Positions 26,478-35,623 are shown, counted from the stretch's first letter. The stretch: DNA of 64,000 nucleotides from JBAXTE01 sp037130365 (GCA_037130365.1 JBAXTE010000016.1:1-64000), one strand, 5' to 3'. Translations and numbers: made by a program. Notes: a model not told the origin generated them from the letters alone.

Positions 26478-27770
26478 TTATTTTTTTGCATATTTAAATT
26501 TTGGCCCAACAAATATTGCATTTTCACCCAACATCTCCTCGATACGCAATAACTGATTGTATTTTGCAATTCTATCGGTTCTGCTTGCTGATCCAGTTTT
26601 AATCAACCCAGAATTCATTGCTACAGCTAAATCAGCTAAGAATGTATCTTCTGTTTCACCAGAGCGATGACTAATTATAGCAGTATAACCATTTCTGTAT
26701 GCCATATTAATTGCATTGATAGTTTCGGTTACCGTGCCTATTTGGTTCAATTTTATAAGAATAGAATTAGCTACACCAAGTTCAATACCTTTTTCAAAAA
26801 TCGAAGTATTTGTTACAAAAAGATCATCTCCAACTAACTGAACTTTATCTCCAATGGCATTGGTTAACAACTTCCAACCATCCCAATCATTCTCAGCAAT
26901 ACCATCTTCGATAGAAATAATTGGAAATTTCTCAGTCCAAGATTTAAGATAATCTACCATTTGAGCTGAAGTTAATTTATTGCCTGTTGACCATTTAAAA
27001 TGATACATCTTTTCTTCTTCATTATAAAATTCTGAAGAGGCAACATCCAATGCAATAAATACATCTTTTCCAGCAACATAACCAGCTTTTTCAATCGCTT
27101 TAACAATTAGCTCAACAGCTTCTTCGTTAGAGCCAAGGTTAGGTGCAAATCCACCTTCATCACCAACATTTGTCGACAACCCTTTTTCTTTTAAAACTGT
27201 TTTGAGATTATGAAATACTTCAACACCCATACGAATAGCATCGCTAAATGTTTCTGCACCTACAGGCATAATCATAAATTCTTGAAAGTCAACACTATTA
27301 TCAGCATGTGAACCGCCATTAATAATGTTCATCATCGGAATTGGGAGTGTATTTGCATTAACTCCGCCTAAGTATCTGAACAAAGGTTGACCTGTTTCTA
27401 TGGCAGCAGCTTGAGCACAAGCCATTGAAACAGCGAGCATAGCATTAGCACCAAGTTTTGATTTATTTGGTGTGCCATCAATCTCAATCATTTTTTTATC
27501 AATTTCTGCCTGATCGGTCACAATAAAACCTCTAAGTTCTTCTGCTAAAATAGTATTTACATTACTTACGGCATTAAGAACCCCTTTACCAAGATAATAA
27601 CGTGCATCATTATCTCTCAGTTCCACAGCTTCCAGAGTACCAGTAGAAGCACCTGATGGAACAGAAGCGCGACCAATAATTCCTTCTTGCGTCATTACAT
27701 CTACTTCAACAGTAGGATTTCCTCTGGAATCAAGGATTTGGCGAGCAAAAATATTTACAATTTGACTCAT
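26478..27770 (-). CDS. eno: Enolase
   Basis: 430 residues, the family's normal length. Conserved stretches are all present: SGASTGTLEAVELRD, GGSHADNSVDFQEFMIMP, GDEGGFAPNL (catalytic Glu region), SIEDGIAENDW, GDDLFVTN, the catalytic Lys in LIKLNQIGTVTET, and ISHRSGETED. It interconverts 2-phosphoglycerate and phosphoenolpyruvate in glycolysis. It is downstream of rplQ but separated by a strong terminator. A TATTTTTG -7-like box at 27816-27823, just after that terminator, could start its own transcript, though its -33 element is poor. Confidence 0.98.
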   Translation of the reverse strand: MSQIVNIFARQILDSRGNPTVEVDVMTQEGIIGRASVPSGASTGTLEAVELRDNDARYYLGKGVLNAVSNVNTILAEELRGFIVTDQAEIDKKMIEIDGTPNKSKLGANAMLAVSMACAQAAAIETGQPLFRYLGGVNANTLPIPMMNIINGGSHADNSVDFQEFMIMPVGAETFSDAIRMGVEVFHNLKTVLKEKGLSTNVGDEGGFAPNLGSNEEAVELIVKAIEKAGYVAGKDVFIALDVASSEFYNEEEKMYHFKWSTGNKLTSAQMVDYLKSWTEKFPIISIEDGIAENDWDGWKLLTNAIGDKVQLVGDDLFVTNTSIFEKGIELGVANSILIKLNQIGTVTETINAINMAYRNGYTAIISHRSGETEDTFLADLAVAMNSGLIKTGSASRTDRIAKYNQLLRIEEMLGENAIFVGPKFKYAKK

Positions 27771-27821
27771 ATTAAATATAGTTTAAATGGTTTGATTTTT
27801 AAAATCTGATTTTGGCAAAAA

Positions 27822-27860
27822 TACAAAAAAAAACGGATTGAATTTAAGAATCAATCCGTT
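27822..27860 (-). terminator. Terminator of the ribosomal-protein operon after rplQ
   Basis: On the minus strand a 10-bp perfect stem, aacggattga / tcaatccgtt, with a 9-nt loop, is followed by a run of about nine T. It begins 23 bp after the rplQ stop and closes the operon before eno. Confidence 0.95.
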
Positions 27861-27883
27861 TTGAATAAAAAGAAATTCAAATA

Positions 27884-28372
27884 TTATTCTTTTACATCTT
27901 CAATTTGAGATGGTTCAGAAGTTTTATCAGCAACGTCAGTTTTTTTCTTAGCTGCACTACGACGAGTTTTTGGTTTAGCTTCTTGAACTTCTTTTTTAGC
28001 AACAGTGTATGTTTCGTTATAATCAACTAATTCAATAAAACACATTTCAGCATTATCGCCCAAACGATTTCCTGTTTTTAAAATTCGAGTATAACCGCCC
28101 GGACGGTTTGCTATTTTAATAGCGATATCTCTAAAAAGTTCAGTTACAGCATATTTATCTTGTAAATAACTAAAAACCAAACGTCTTGATTGAGTAGTAT
28201 CATCTTTTCCTCTATTGATAAGCGGTTCAACAAATTTTCTCAAAGCTTTTGCTTTTGCTAAAGTCGTATTGATTCGTTTATGTAAGATGAGAGAAGAAGC
28301 CATGTTTGACAACATAGCATTGCGATGTGCACTTTTTCTACCCAAATGGTTTATTTTTTTACCGTGTCTCAT
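27884..28372 (-). CDS. rplQ: 50S ribosomal protein L17
   Basis: 162 residues. The first 115 are the conserved L17 domain (MRHGKKINHLGRKSAHRNAMLSNMASSLI; later NRPGGYTRILK and AEMCFIELVDYN). The C-terminal tail of about 45 residues, rich in Lys, Glu and Ala, is an extension common in this phylum and absent from E. coli L17. Last gene of the operon, 5 bp after rpoA, and followed by the terminator. Confidence 0.98.
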   Translation of the reverse strand: MRHGKKINHLGRKSAHRNAMLSNMASSLILHKRINTTLAKAKALRKFVEPLINRGKDDTTQSRRLVFSYLQDKYAVTELFRDIAIKIANRPGGYTRILKTGNRLGDNAEMCFIELVDYNETYTVAKKEVQEAKPKTRRSAAKKKTDVADKTSEPSQIEDVKE

Positions 28373-28377
28373 TGCTC

Positions 28378-29370
28378 TTAATCCTTATCTAATTTATATT
28401 TTGCTACATTCATTCCAAATTCAAGGTTTTTAGATTTAACTAAATCCTCGAGTTCGTTAAGTGATTTTTTGCCAAAATTTCTAAATTTAAGCAAATCATT
28501 TCTTTCGTACGATACTAAATCGCCAAGGGTTTCAACATCAGCTGCTTTAAGGCAATTAAGTGCTCTAACCGATAAGTCAAGGTCTGTAAGTTTAGCCTTT
28601 AACAATTGGCGAATATGCAATGATGTTTCATCAAATTCTTCATCAACTTCTTCAACTTCTTCTTCAAATGAAATTTTTTCATCTGAGAAAAGCATAAAAT
28701 GTTGAATTAATATTTTAGCTGCTTCTTTAAGTGCTTCTTTAGGATGGATTGAACCATCTGTATCAATTTCAAGAATCAACTTTTCGAAGTCAGTTTTTTG
28801 TTCAACTCTAAAATTATCCACAATAACTTTTACATTGCGAATAGGAGTATGAATAGAGTCAATAACAATAACGCCAATACCACTATGAAGAGTTCTATTA
28901 TCTTCTGCCGCAATATAGCCACGTCCTTTATCTATTGTTAATTCAATAGACAACTTAACGTTGGATTCCATATGACAGATGATTAATTCAGGATTTAAAA
29001 CTTGAAAACTGTTTAAATATTTATTGATGTCTCCAGCTTTAAAAACGTCTTGTCCACTGATGTTAATAACAACTTTTTCGTTTGTAATAGAGTCAATTTG
29101 ATTCACTAGACGAACTTGTTTTAGATTTAAAACAATATCGGTAACATCTTCAATAACTCCAGGAATAGTTGCAAATTCTTGATCAACTCCTTCAACTTTT
29201 AAAGAAGTGATTGCATAACCTTCTAATGAGGACAAAAGGACTCTTCGCAAGGCATTACCGATAGTAATTCCGTATCCAGGTTGAAGAGGACGAAATTCGA
29301 AGACACCGCGCTTGTCACTTGCTTCAAGCATGATAACTTTATCGGGTTTTTGGAATGTTAATATAGCCAT
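28378..29370 (-). CDS. rpoA: RNA polymerase alpha subunit
   Basis: 330 residues. The N-terminal assembly domain has FRPLQPGYGITIGNALRRVLLSSLEG. The C-terminal domain (about 255-320) has LTDLDLSVRALNCLKAADVETLGDLV and RNFGKKSLNELED, the helix-hairpin-helix part that contacts DNA and activators. An acidic linker (EEEVEEVDEEFDE) joins them. Position between rpsD and rplQ is the classic alpha operon order. Confidence 0.99.
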   Translation of the reverse strand: MAILTFQKPDKVIMLEASDKRGVFEFRPLQPGYGITIGNALRRVLLSSLEGYAITSLKVEGVDQEFATIPGVIEDVTDIVLNLKQVRLVNQIDSITNEKVVINISGQDVFKAGDINKYLNSFQVLNPELIICHMESNVKLSIELTIDKGRGYIAAEDNRTLHSGIGVIVIDSIHTPIRNVKVIVDNFRVEQKTDFEKLILEIDTDGSIHPKEALKEAAKILIQHFMLFSDEKISFEEEVEEVDEEFDETSLHIRQLLKAKLTDLDLSVRALNCLKAADVETLGDLVSYERNDLLKFRNFGKKSLNELEDLVKSKNLEFGMNVAKYKLDKD

Positions 29371-29398
29371 GTTTATCCTTTTTTTAAAAATTCAATGA

Positions 29399-30007
29399 TT
29401 ATTTAGAGTATAACTCAACGATCAACTGTTCTTTGATATTTTCAGGGATCATATCTCTTTCTGGGTAACTAATAAATTTACCTGAATATGAACTTAAATC
29501 CCATTCTAACCATGGATATTTGCTATTCGAGCGAGCACCAATAGCATCAACAACCACTTCAAGAGATTTTGATTTTTCTCTTACAGAAACTACTTCACCT
29601 GGTTTCATTAAGTAAGATGGAATATTTACAACACTTCCATTTACTACAATGTGTTTATGTGAAACTAATTGACGAGCAGCAGCTCTTGTTGGAGCAATAC
29701 CCAAACGATAAACTACATTATCCAATCTTGCTTCTAATAATTTGAATAAATCATCACCAGTACGACCTTTCATACGAGCAGCTTGTTCGAATAATTTTCT
29801 AAACTGACGCTCTAAAATACCGTAAGTGTATTTTGCTTTTTGTTTTTCCATTAATTGGATACCATATTCTGATACTTTTCCACGTCTTCTGGATTGTCCG
29901 TGTTGTCCGGGTGGATAGTTCTTTTTTTCAAAATATTTATCAGGACCATAAATTGCTTCATGAAATTTACGTGCAATTCGAGTCTTAGGGCCTATATATC
30001 TTGCCAT
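29399..30007 (-). CDS. rpsD: 30S ribosomal protein S4
   Basis: 202 residues. It contains the S4 RNA-binding domain (LEARLDNVVYRLGIAPTRAAARQLVSHKHIVVNG) and a long-form N-terminus without the zinc-binding Cys cluster found in some bacteria. S4 starts 30S assembly and often represses its own operon. It is 28 bp upstream of rpoA. Confidence 0.98.
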   Translation of the reverse strand: MARYIGPKTRIARKFHEAIYGPDKYFEKKNYPPGQHGQSRRRGKVSEYGIQLMEKQKAKYTYGILERQFRKLFEQAARMKGRTGDDLFKLLEARLDNVVYRLGIAPTRAAARQLVSHKHIVVNGSVVNIPSYLMKPGEVVSVREKSKSLEVVVDAIGARSNSKYPWLEWDLSSYSGKFISYPERDMIPENIKEQLIVELYSK

Positions 30008-30034
30008 TTTGTTCTATTTTTTATGTTGTTAAAA

Positions 30035-30424
30035 TTAAACTCTTCTTCTTTTTGGAGGACGACAGCCATTGTGAGGTAATGGAGTTACATCCATAATTTC
30101 AGTAACTTCAATACCGGCTGAGTGAATAGTGCGAATAGCAGATTCTCTACCGGAACCAGGCCCTTTTACATAAACTTTCACTTTTCTTAAGCCTAAATCA
30201 TAAGCTACTTTAACACAATCTTGGGCTGCCATTTGTGCAGCATAAGGAGTGTTCTTTTTTGATCCTCGAAAGCCCATTTTTCCAGCAGAAGACCAAGAAA
30301 TAACTTGACCCTCATTGTTGGTTAGAGATACGATGACGTTATTAAAACTTGCCGAAACGTATGCTCTACCTGTTGCTTCAACTTTAACAACTCTTTTCTT
30401 TGTTACTTTAGAAGTTTTTGCCAT
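30035..30424 (-). CDS. rpsK: 30S ribosomal protein S11
   Basis: 129 residues with the conserved SWSSAGKMGFRGSKKNTPYAAQ and VKGPGSGRESAIR motifs and the C-terminal DVTPLPHNGCRPPKRRRV. It forms part of the mRNA exit platform of the small subunit. It lies 27 bp before rpsD. Confidence 0.98.
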   Translation of the reverse strand: MAKTSKVTKKRVVKVEATGRAYVSASFNNVIVSLTNNEGQVISWSSAGKMGFRGSKKNTPYAAQMAAQDCVKVAYDLGLRKVKVYVKGPGSGRESAIRTIHSAGIEVTEIMDVTPLPHNGCRPPKRRRV

Positions 30425-30457
30425 AATACGATTAATTACTCTTCTTTACGTTAATTA

Positions 30458-30832
30458 CTATTTAGTCGCTTTTTTCTTATTAGCAACTGTCTTTCTTTTA
30501 CCTTTACGGGTTCTTGCATTATTTTTAGTACTTTGACCGCGTAATGGGAGACCTAAACGATGACGAATTCCTCGGTATGAACCGATATCCATCAAACGTT
30601 TAATGTTTGTTTGTACTTCAGAGCGTAAGGCACCTTCTACTTTAATTTCTCCGATAATCAAACGAATTGAAGACAACTCATCATCGTCCCAATCTGTTAC
30701 TTTTTTATCATAATTTACGCCAGCTTGTGCTAATATTTTGCGTGCTGTGCTTCGTCCTATACCAAAGATATAGGTCAGTCCGATTTCTCCTCTTTTGTTG
30801 TTAGGTAAATCGACACCTGCAATTCTTGCCAT
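30458..30832 (-). CDS. rpsM: 30S ribosomal protein S13
   Basis: 124 residues: ARIAGVDLPNNKRGEIGLTYIFGIG, YRGIRHRLGLPLRGQSTKNNARTRKG and a basic tail reaching the P-site tRNA. Located between rpmJ and rpsK as usual. Confidence 0.98.
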   Translation of the reverse strand: MARIAGVDLPNNKRGEIGLTYIFGIGRSTARKILAQAGVNYDKKVTDWDDDELSSIRLIIGEIKVEGALRSEVQTNIKRLMDIGSYRGIRHRLGLPLRGQSTKNNARTRKGKRKTVANKKKATK

Positions 30833-30869
30833 ATAATTTACTTTTCTTTAATAAGTTACTACTTTATTT

Positions 30870-30986
30870 CTAACCTTGACGTTGTTTAAATCTAGGATTT
30901 TTTTTGTTTATCACAAATACGACCCCTTTCCGTCTCACTACCACACATTCAGGAGATCTTTTCTTTACCGATGCTCTAACTTTCAT
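30870..30986 (-). CDS. rpmJ: 50S ribosomal protein L36, cysteine-poor form
   Basis: A 38-residue gene: MKVRASVKKRSPECVVVRR, continuing to NKKNPRFKQRQG. Only one Cys (C14) remains, so the four-ligand Cys/His zinc site of classical L36 is missing; this is a zinc-independent form. The order infA-rpmJ-rpsM and the 17- and 37-bp gaps support it. Confidence 0.95.
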   Translation of the reverse strand: MKVRASVKKRSPECVVVRRKGVVFVINKKNPRFKQRQG

Positions 30987-31003
30987 TTTTTTTAATTTTT
31001 ATA

Positions 31004-31222
31004 TTACTTGTATCTAAATGTTATTCTTCCTTTTGACAAATCATAAGGCGACATTTCTAATTGAACTCTATCGCCAGGTAATATCTTAATATAATGCATT
31101 CTCATTTTACCTGAAATATGGGCGATAATAACATGTCCATTTTCTAATTCAACTCGAAACATTGCATTTCCTAAAGACTCAATAACCGTCCCGTCTTGTT
31201 GTATTGTTAATTGTTTAGCCAT
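31004..31222 (-). CDS. infA: Translation initiation factor IF-1
   Basis: 72 residues, a single OB-fold: GTVIESLGNAMFRVELENGHVIIAHISGKMRMHYIKILPGDRVQLEMSPYDL covers the whole conserved core. It blocks the ribosomal A site during initiation. It begins 2 bp after map ends, consistent with coupled translation. Confidence 0.98.
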   Translation of the reverse strand: MAKQLTIQQDGTVIESLGNAMFRVELENGHVIIAHISGKMRMHYIKILPGDRVQLEMSPYDLSKGRITFRYK

Positions 31223-31224
31223 TT

Positions 31225-32016
31225 TCAGTTATTGTTTATAATTTGTTCAATGTATTCATATGTAGATAATAATTCAGCTTGATTTTCTCGAATTACTATT
31301 TGATGTTCAAAATGTGCTGATGGTTGCCCGTCTGCTGTTCGAACTGTCCATCCATCATTCTCGAATATGATAAATTTCTTTCCAAAATTAATCATCGGTT
31401 CAATACAGATTACCATTCCACTTTTCAACTTATATCCTGATCCCTTTTGACCATAATTTGGAACGTTTGGTTTTTCATGTAATGATTTCCCAATACCATG
31501 ACCAACTAGTTCACGAACCACAGAATAGCCTCTAGATTCCACGTACGATTGGACAGCATAACCAATATCACCCGTATAATTACCCGCTATTGCTACTTTT
31601 ATTCCTTCAAATAAAGAATCTTTTGTAGCTTTAACAAGCTCAACGACTTCTGATCTAACATTTCCAATAAGAAACGTGTACGCATAATCGCCATGATATC
31701 CGTTTTTCTTAACGCCACAATCTACAGATACAATATCGCCATCTTTGATAATATTATTTCCCGGAATTCCGTGAACAACATGATCATTAATAGAAATACA
31801 TAATGAAGAGGGAAATCCATTATATCCCTTAAACGAAGGAACTCCTCCATTATCCCTGATAAATTTTTCTGCAATATCGTCAAGCGATTTTGTAGTTACA
31901 CCAGGTTTAATAAATCGTGCTACTTCTGCTAAAGTTTTTCCAACAAGCAAAGAACTTTCTTTGATTAATCTTATTTCAGATTCTGATTTAATTATATTTG
32001 ATAAAATGTTTTTCAA
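31225..32016 (-). CDS. map: Methionine aminopeptidase, type I
   Basis: 263 residues. The metal ligands are recognisable: the His of NDHVVHGIPG, Asp in VSVDCGV, Asp in GYHGDYAYTF, His in VGHGIGKSLHE, Glu in CIEPMI and the last Glu in HFEHQIVI. It removes the initiator Met from new proteins. Placed between secY and infA with gaps of 4 and 2 bp, a typical arrangement. Confidence 0.98.
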   Translation of the reverse strand: MKNILSNIIKSESEIRLIKESSLLVGKTLAEVARFIKPGVTTKSLDDIAEKFIRDNGGVPSFKGYNGFPSSLCISINDHVVHGIPGNNIIKDGDIVSVDCGVKKNGYHGDYAYTFLIGNVRSEVVELVKATKDSLFEGIKVAIAGNYTGDIGYAVQSYVESRGYSVVRELVGHGIGKSLHEKPNVPNYGQKGSGYKLKSGMVICIEPMINFGKKFIIFENDGWTVRTADGQPSAHFEHQIVIRENQAELLSTYEYIEQIINNN

Positions 32017-32020
32017 TGTA

Positions 32021-33373
32021 CTAAATTCCTACTGAAGATCTTCCTTTAATTCTACCAGATTTTGTCAACCCATCGTAATGGCGCATCAATAAATGACTTT
32101 CAACTTGTTGAAGAGTATCTAAAACAACACCAACTAAAATAAGTAAAGATGTGCCACCAAAAAATTGAGCAAATTGAGTATTAACTCCAAATAGGCGAAC
32201 AATTGCAGGCATAACGGCAACAAAAGCTAAAAACATAGAACCTGGCAACGTAATTCTTGACATAACATTGTCTATAAATTCACCCGTTTTTTTACCCGGT
32301 TTAATTCCTGGTATAAAGCCACCATTTCTCTTTAAATCCTCTGCGATTTGATTTGGATTTATTGAAATTGCAGTATAAAAATAGGTAAAAGCAATAATCA
32401 TTATTGCAAAAGTAATATTGTATGTTAAGCCATTGTAATCAGAAAAAGCGGCTGCAATTCCTGACATACTTTCAGAGTTTGAAAAAGAAAGTAGAGTTAA
32501 TGGCAAAAACATAATTGCTTGAGCAAAGATAATTGGCATAACTCCAGCAGCATTTACCTTTAAAGGTAAATATTGACGAACACCGCCATATTGTTTGTTT
32601 CCTACAATACGTTTTGCATATTGTACAGGAATTTTACGAGTTCCTTGTACCAATAGAATTGTAATCAATACAACTCCTACTAATATCGCTAACTCTAAAA
32701 TAAATACGACTAAGCCACCTCCTTGTTCTTCCATTCTAGAAGCAAATTCTCCAAAAAGGGAGAAAGGCAATCTAGCAATAATTCCAATCATAATGATTAA
32801 TGAAATACCATTACCAATACCTTTATCTGTGATTTTTTCTCCAAGCCACATAACAAACATAGTTCCTGTAACAAGAACAATAACAGCAGTAGCAACAAAT
32901 AAAGGAGCAATTGCGGAATCGGGAAGGAATGGATAAAACGCTTGAGAAGGCATTTGGCTAACAAGATTAGTGATATAAGCAGGAGCTTGAAGACCAGTAA
33001 CCAAGATTGTTAACCAACGAGTGATCTGATTGATTTTTTTTCTTCCACTTTCACCTTCCTTTTGAAGTCGTTGAAAATATGGAACAGCCATTCCAAGTAA
33101 TTGAATTACGATGGATGCAGAAATATATGGCATAATTCCTAAAGCAAATATTGATGCTTGAGAGAAAGCTCCACCAGAAAAAATATCTAACAATCCTAAT
33201 AACCCTTCTTGGGAATTACGTTTAAAATCAGTAAGCATATTTGGATCGATACCAGGTATAACTATATGCGAACCTAATCGATAAATAACAACGATTAGAA
33301 TTGTATATATAATTCTTTTACGTAAGTCTTCAATCTTATATATGTTTTTTAAAGTTTCAATCAGTCGTTTCAT
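32021..33373 (-). CDS. secY: Preprotein translocase subunit SecY
   Basis: 450 residues with ten expected membrane segments. YRLGSHIVIPGID, the plug region GGAFSQASIFALGIMPYISAS, KITDKGIGNGISLIIM, and the cytoplasmic loop GFIPGIKPGKKT are conserved. It forms the protein-conducting channel of the inner membrane. The gene is 6 bp after rplO. Confidence 0.99.
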   Translation of the reverse strand: MKRLIETLKNIYKIEDLRKRIIYTILIVVIYRLGSHIVIPGIDPNMLTDFKRNSQEGLLGLLDIFSGGAFSQASIFALGIMPYISASIVIQLLGMAVPYFQRLQKEGESGRKKINQITRWLTILVTGLQAPAYITNLVSQMPSQAFYPFLPDSAIAPLFVATAVIVLVTGTMFVMWLGEKITDKGIGNGISLIIMIGIIARLPFSLFGEFASRMEEQGGGLVVFILELAILVGVVLITILLVQGTRKIPVQYAKRIVGNKQYGGVRQYLPLKVNAAGVMPIIFAQAIMFLPLTLLSFSNSESMSGIAAAFSDYNGLTYNITFAIMIIAFTYFYTAISINPNQIAEDLKRNGGFIPGIKPGKKTGEFIDNVMSRITLPGSMFLAFVAVMPAIVRLFGVNTQFAQFFGGTSLLILVGVVLDTLQQVESHLLMRHYDGLTKSGRIKGRSSVGI

Positions 33374-33379
33374 GTAATA

Positions 33380-33826
33380 TTAGATTTTAGTTGCTGTTCC
33401 ACCAAGCGATTCAATAGCTGTAACTGCTGTTTTTGAAAAAGCATTACCTACAACATCAACTTTAGCTGTTAATAAACCTTTTCCAAGGACTTTAAAAATT
33501 TCGGATTTACTAATCAATCCATGGTTTTGAAACACTTCATGATTAAATTGAACGATATTAAAGTCATCATGTAAGCGTTGAATTGTGCTTAAATTAATAG
33601 CAGTATACTCAATTCTATTGATGTTTTTGAAACCACCTTTAGGTACGCGTCTATAAAGAGGCATTTGGCCTCCTTCAAATCCTCCTTTACTGGAATAGCC
33701 AGATCGAGATTGAGCACCTTTATGACCTCTAGTTGCGGTACCACCACCACCAGATCCTTGACCGCGACCCAATCTTTTATTGTCCTTAGTTGAACCAGTT
33801 GCGGGTTTAAGATTAGATAAATTCAT
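33380..33826 (-). CDS. rplO: 50S ribosomal protein L15
   Basis: 148 residues from the ATG at 33826; an upstream in-frame start adds residues foreign to L15. MNLSNLKPATGSTKDNKRLGRGQGSGGGG is the expected beginning, and YSSKGGFEGGQMPLYRRVPKGGF is the conserved core. Confidence 0.97.
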   Translation of the reverse strand: MNLSNLKPATGSTKDNKRLGRGQGSGGGGTATRGHKGAQSRSGYSSKGGFEGGQMPLYRRVPKGGFKNINRIEYTAINLSTIQRLHDDFNIVQFNHEVFQNHGLISKSEIFKVLGKGLLTAKVDVVGNAFSKTAVTAIESLGGTATKI

Positions 33827-33854
33827 ATTTTGTATTTTTCTAAGTTCGTTAAAA

Positions 33855-34034
33855 TTATAATTCTTCCACCTTAACAAGGTGTTGTACTTTGTTTATCATT
33901 CCCATTATTTGAGGTGTTCCCACCACTTCTATTGGGCGATTCATACGAGTAATACCAAGCGCAACTAATGTACGTTTTTGACGTTCTGGGCGATCGATAC
34001 CACTTTTTACTTGAGTGATTTTATACTTTTGCAT
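33855..34034 (-). CDS. rpmD: 50S ribosomal protein L30
   Basis: 59 residues from the ATG at 34034 (MQKYKITQVKSGIDRPERQK). The open frame further upstream is not L30-like. TLVALGITRMNRPIEVVGTPQIMGMINKV is the conserved part. A 91-bp gap holding a promoter-like sequence separates it from rpsE. Confidence 0.96.
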   Translation of the reverse strand: MQKYKITQVKSGIDRPERQKRTLVALGITRMNRPIEVVGTPQIMGMINKVQHLVKVEEL

Positions 34035-34094
34035 TACAATTTGTTTTATTTTTTTACAGAAAACGTGCAAATTTAAAAAAAATCTACATATTTA

Positions 34095-34123
34095 CAAAAT
34101 TATCCGCTAGAATAACGACGCAA
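34095..34123 (-). promoter_or_regulatory. Internal promoter of the ribosomal operon, before rpmD
   Basis: On the minus strand TTG (34123-34121), an 18-nt spacer, then TAATTTTG (34102-34095). This is an exact match to the Bacteroidota TTG-N17-23-TAnnTTTG pattern. It is in the widest gap of the operon (91 bp) and would drive rpmD-rplO-secY-map-infA and on. A second -7-like box (TAACTTTG) overlaps the -33 side. Confidence 0.65.
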
Positions 34124-34125
34124 AG

Positions 34126-34644
34126 TTATCCGTTGAAAACTTTATTTAAGTCTATTCCGCGTAGTTGAGCTATAGTATATGGATCACGCATTTGAGCTAG
34201 AGCATCAAAAGTTGCTTTAACAACACTATGAGGATTAGAAGAACCTTTAGATTTTGCAAGGACATCTTTTACTCCAACACTTTCCATAACAGCACGCATA
34301 GCACCACCTGCAATTACTCCAGTTCCAGGAGCTGCAGGACGAAGTAAAACAAGTGCACCACTATATTTTCCTTCTTGCATATGAGGTACCGTTCCTTTTA
34401 AAACAGGAACTTTTATTAGATTTTTCTTGGCATCATCAATGCCTTTTGCGATAGCAGCGGTAACTTCCTTCGCTTTACCAAGTCCGTATCCAACTACGCC
34501 GTTTTCATTTCCTACAACAACGATTGCTGAGAAGCTAAAAGTACGTCCACCTTTAGTCACTTTTGTAACACGTTGAATACTTACTAAACGATCTTTAAAT
34601 TCGATATCGCTTGATTTTACTTTTTTAACATTTACGTTTGGCAT
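34126..34644 (-). CDS. rpsE: 30S ribosomal protein S5
   Basis: 172 residues. The double-stranded RNA-binding fold is shown by FKDRLVSIQRVTKVTKGGRTFSFSA and GYGLGKAKEVTAAI, and the second domain by LVLLRPAAPGTGVIAGGAMRAV. S5 helps keep decoding accurate. Nine bp after rplR. Confidence 0.98.
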   Translation of the reverse strand: MPNVNVKKVKSSDIEFKDRLVSIQRVTKVTKGGRTFSFSAIVVVGNENGVVGYGLGKAKEVTAAIAKGIDDAKKNLIKVPVLKGTVPHMQEGKYSGALVLLRPAAPGTGVIAGGAMRAVMESVGVKDVLAKSKGSSNPHSVVKATFDALAQMRDPYTIAQLRGIDLNKVFNG

Positions 34645-34653
34645 AGCTTATAA

Positions 34654-35016
34654 TTAGAATATTAAACCACCTTCTCTAGCACCTTCTGCTAAAGATTTAA
34701 CTCGACCATGATATAAATAACCGTTTCTATCAAAAACGACATTTGTAATTCCTGCTTCCAAAGCACGTTCAGCTAGATTAATTCCAACTAATTTTGCTTT
34801 TTCACACTTAGTAACTTTTACTTCAGCGATTGCAGGCATTGCAGAAGAAGAAGCAACAAGGGTTAACCCGTTTAAATCATCTACGATTTGAGCATAGATT
34901 TGTTTATTGCTTCTATATACAGATAAACGTAAGCGTTCAGGAGTTCCATTAACCACCTTACGAATTCTGTGTTTGATGCGAATTCTTCTGAATTCTTTTT
35001 TATTTTTAATAGCCAT
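34654..35016 (-). CDS. rplR: 50S ribosomal protein L18
   Basis: 120 residues: RIKHRIRKVVNGTPERLRLSVYRSNKQIYAQIVDD and FDRNGYLYHGRVKSLAEGAREGGL. Binds 5S rRNA. Order rplF-rplR-rpsE is conserved. Confidence 0.98.
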   Translation of the reverse strand: MAIKNKKEFRRIRIKHRIRKVVNGTPERLRLSVYRSNKQIYAQIVDDLNGLTLVASSSAMPAIAEVKVTKCEKAKLVGINLAERALEAGITNVVFDRNGYLYHGRVKSLAEGAREGGLIF

Positions 35017-35049
35017 TTTTTAATTTTATTAATTCGATTTCCTAATACA

Positions 35050-35607
35050 TTACTTTTTCTCAGCTGATTTACCTGCTTTTTTACGCAGAACTTCACCTTG
35101 AAAACGGATACCTTTTCCTTTATATGGCTCAGGTCGGCGATAAGAGCGAATTTTTGCAGCCACTTGACCTAAAAGTTGTTTATCGATACTTTTAAGAATA
35201 ATAGTAGGACTTTTACCTTTTTCTGCTGTAGTTTCAACTTTAATTTCGTTTGGAAGTTGAAAAATAATATTGTGCGAATAACCTAAAGATAAATCTAATA
35301 TTTGACCATTAGAAGTTGCTTTATATCCAACACCAACAACTTCTTGGATGATAGTAAAACCTTCGGATACGCCTTTTATCATATTAAACACTAGAGCTCT
35401 GTATAATCCATGCATAGCTCTATGTCGTTGTTGCTCAGTAGCTCTAACTAATGTTAACACATTTCCTTCAACTGATAAAGATATTGCAGGATCCACAGCT
35501 TGTGTAAGTTCTCCAAGAGGACCTTTAACTGTAACTACATTATTACTATTTACAATTATTTCAACGCCTTTAGGCAGTGAGATAGGAAGTTTTCCAATTC
35601 TTGACAT
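35050..35607 (-). CDS. rplF: 50S ribosomal protein L6
   Basis: 185 residues with MSRIGKLPISLPKGVEI at the start and the double L6 fold ending in RRPEPYKGKGIRF, the rRNA-contacting loop. Unlike its neighbours it has a full Shine-Dalgarno sequence (35616-35622) at ideal spacing. Confidence 0.98.
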   Translation of the reverse strand: MSRIGKLPISLPKGVEIIVNSNNVVTVKGPLGELTQAVDPAISLSVEGNVLTLVRATEQQRHRAMHGLYRALVFNMIKGVSEGFTIIQEVVGVGYKATSNGQILDLSLGYSHNIIFQLPNEIKVETTAEKGKSPTIILKSIDKQLLGQVAAKIRSYRRPEPYKGKGIRFQGEVLRKKAGKSAEKK

Positions 35608-35615
35608 TCTTATTT

Positions 35616-35622
35616 CCTCCTT
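35616..35622 (-). promoter_or_regulatory. Strong Shine-Dalgarno site of rplF
   Basis: AAGGAGG on the minus strand, 8 nt before the rplF ATG at 35607. Bacteroidota mostly do without such sites, so it may set L6 translation apart from the rest of the operon. Confidence 0.8.
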
Positions 35623-35623
35623 T

